Below are positions 61,894-64,000 of a DNA stretch of 64,000 nt, piece after piece. The notes beneath the pieces were generated by a model. It worked only from the letters and a program-made list of their open reading frames with translations. It did not search any database and was not told the origin of the DNA. The DNA lies in contig OX392532.1 in assembly GCA_947623455.1 (NCBI GenBank), positions 30,664,792-30,728,791 of the forward strand, given 5' to 3'. Position 1 is the first letter of the stretch; the number at the start of each line of letters is the position of its first letter. This stretch comes from Mimachlamys varia (taxonomy: Eukaryota > Mollusca > Bivalvia > Pectinida > Pectinidae). The position numbers were made by a program, and so were the translations under genes.

Positions 61894-62694
61894 ATGTATA
61901 ATTTAAACCTATTTTATTGTCAAGCAAAGACATATGGATAAGAGACAGGTTCAGTCAGCATCGAAGTGTTTCGTTTGTTATATAAATGTTTGGACAGATT
62001 TGACAATATTGCAATTAGTTTAATTTGAATTAGCATCATTGTCATTGACTGACTCATCTTATATCGCGAGTTTTTAAACGCTTGTGTTTACTGTAGCGAT
62101 ACGTGCTGAGCTTAGTTCGATACCTTGAAGAATTCTGACGACCAATCTCTGTAAAATGCGTAGGACTATAGAGATGACGTAACACACATATTCTGCACCT
62201 TTTAAATTTGATAATAGATACAGTATGCCGAAAAAAAAAATCAATTAAACTGCATCATACAGCTGCTTCGTCCTCCTAGGACTCTTCAGTGATGCAGTGT
62301 AGGGGTTAAAATAATGTATAGAAGCAGAAGGGTCAGGTGTCAGGCGTAAAATCCCTTTAAATTATAAATTTAGAAGTAAAATTAAACTTGTTCTATAGTA
62401 TACAAATCCAACCAAGTACATGTGTGTGTACATTGAATGTGTTGAATTAAATTCATGTCGTATCTTCTGCATGTCTTATCGTTTCTTTTACCTAAAATCT
62501 TGCTATCGGGAATAGCAAATTTCTGATATAACAAAATGTTTTTCATGGGTCCCGAGTAATTTGTTATAAACGAAGTTGACTCTATATATCTGATAAATGA
62601 ATCGATAACAATTTTGTATATCAATTCTCACGTATATAATGATACCACATAATTCATATAGATTATATAAAAACATAATCATTATACCGGTGAT

Positions 62695-63740
62695 ATACAA
62701 ATCTGAAATATATACAATATACATTATAATAAAATATGTAATTGGTGGTATAATTTGTTTACTTATCAAGGAAATATCTGTAGTTTTTTTTATGTATTAA
62801 TTATATATATAATATAATGTTCCTTGCGGTGATTGATATAACTTATAATTTGCATATGTAATTAATAATGATAGTTATGATAATTTGTATATTGATATAA
62901 ATGTATTTAATGATTATTCTTTAGTAGTGTTGAACTTATTTGTATAGATGATTTGAAACCTTAATTACGAAATATAAGTGATACATACAATATACTTTAT
63001 AATAAAATATGTCATTGTTGATAAAATTTAATGAACCCACCAAAGCAATATCTGTCATATAATTTATATGTATTAATGTGCTTAATGATTATTGCTATAA
63101 CCTATGATTTTTATATGTAGTTTTTAATGATATTTATGATAATTTGTATATTAATATAAATGCATGTAATGGTTATTTTATAGAAGTGTTACACTTTTTG
63201 TATAGATGATTTGAAACCTTATAACAAAATATAAGTGATACATACAATATACTTTTAAATTATAGTAAAATATGTAATTGTTGGTATAATTTGTGTACTT
63301 ATTAAAGAAATATCTGTCATATAATTTATGTGTATTAATGTGTTTTATTGTTATTATTGCTTTAACATATTATTTGCATAATTATGTACTTGTAATGATA
63401 TCTATGATAATTTGTATATTAATATACATGTAGTTAATGATTATTCTATGGTAGTGTTGTACTTATTTGTATAGCTGATTTGAAACCTTTTAATCAAGAA
63501 ATATAAGTGATATATTTCAAAATAAATCTCCCTCCTAGTCGGGTAGCCTTGTAGCACAGCTTATCTCCCATACTGAATAATGTAAATACGATATACTTTA
63601 TGATAATATGTGACTGTAGGTATACCTATTATACTTATTAAGAAAATATTGTCTGTAATTCGGGTGTTTATTAATGTGCTATATACTTCTTGCTATAACT
63701 TGTAATGTGTATATGTTCTTTATAATTATGTCTATGTATA
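62695..63740. repeat. ~260-bp tandem satellite, about four units
   Basis: GATTTGAAACC starts at 62950, 63208 and 63477 (spacings 258 and 269). Each is followed by AAATATAAGTGATA, ACAATATACTTTA, AAATATGT, AAATATCTGTCAT and ATAATTTGTATATTA in order. The first unit begins at about 62695 in diverged form, and the last is interrupted near 63525-63590 and fades by 63740. Extremely AT-rich. Confidence 0.85.
63528..63581 (+). mobile_element. tRNA-like SINE head fragment inside the satellite
   Basis: GTCGGGTAGCCTTGTAGCAC and CTCCCATACTGAA resemble the 5' tRNA-related part (box A) of invertebrate SINEs. The surrounding satellite unit is interrupted here. No box B is seen. Confidence 0.4.
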
Positions 63741-64000
63741 TTTCGTCAAATATCATTGTCAATTTGTCATGATTTTATTATAATTTGTGTAGACACCAAA
63801 CAAGAATAGATATCATTGAACAGTATATAAACAAAATACTATAAATATTAGTAGTAGTTATGACGTACATTAATATGAAAAATTGCGAACACCATGATCA
63901 GGGGCGTATAGGTCCCCGCCATGATGCAGTGGCCAAGCACAGGATACAGTGTACTTACGAATATGCAAATTATCATACATTTACCGAAAAGAATGTATTT

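Larger units (their letters stand above)
51001..64000. other. 5' intergenic region
   Basis: No coding exon was recognised on either strand. AT-rich sequence alternates with motif-dense islands (53.2-53.5, 58.94-59.47, 60.28-60.67 kb), and repeats dominate 53.7-54.9, 57.1-57.9 and 61.7-63.7 kb. The stretches 51.0-53.2, 54.9-57.0 and 59.5-60.2 kb contain nothing I can name apart from the items listed separately. Confidence 0.7.

Noticed and set aside
1..64000. A bacterial-style defence, biosynthetic or phage system
   Set aside because: The window is animal nuclear DNA with one intron-rich developmental gene; no such genes are present.

Overview
This is eukaryotic nuclear DNA from an invertebrate animal. 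It is AT-rich, most of it is non-coding, introns of several kilobases have canonical GT-AG borders, and microsatellites, minisatellites and short interspersed elements are common. One protein-coding gene can be read with confidence: a minus-strand LIM-homeobox gene of the Lhx1/Lhx5 (Lim1) group. The protein is clearly lophotrochozoan-like. The dispersed repeats, especially a tRNA-derived SINE family sharing an ACGTCCTRTTAACAGCCA tail, resemble ones I associate with bivalves, perhaps scallops. That placement is an inference from memory.

Gene layout, transcribed from high to low coordinates: coding exon 1 (LIM1, about 50280-50006), exon 2 (LIM2, 46974-46772), exon 3 (acidic/Asn-rich linker plus homeodomain residues 1-46, 28958-28420), exon 4 (homeodomain residue 47 onward plus the Lhx1/5 post-homeodomain motif, 13377-13200), exon 5 (Gly/Pro-rich activation-type region, 7107-6955) and exon 6 (C-terminus and stop, 2541-2360). 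All five introns have GT-AG borders and matching phases, and the joined exons give an open frame of 471 residues from the first LIM cysteine to the stop. The frame has no ATG upstream of LIM1 before an in-frame stop at 50337-50335, so the initiator must lie in a further 5' exon. One weak candidate is at 51032-51021.

Region by region: 1-2359 is 3' UTR and 3' flank, beginning inside a transposon-like repeat. Introns of about 4.4, 6.1, 15.0, 17.8 and 3.0 kb fill 2542-50005. From about 50.3 to 64 kb is the 5' flank, with a possible promoter near 50.8-50.9 kb, several complex blocks rich in homeodomain, POU and CRE-type motifs, and a repeat-rich distal part (22-bp, 20-bp, 182-bp and about 260-bp tandem repeats and two MITE-like elements). 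The large introns also contain islands of high-complexity sequence in AT-rich surroundings, which are candidate cis-regulatory elements for a developmental transcription factor.

I found no second protein-coding gene, no rRNA, no intact tRNA, no CRISPR array and no bacterial-type system. The most interesting material is the unresolved N-terminus with its frame-preserving 27-bp repeat, the clustered regulatory motifs, and the repeat families.
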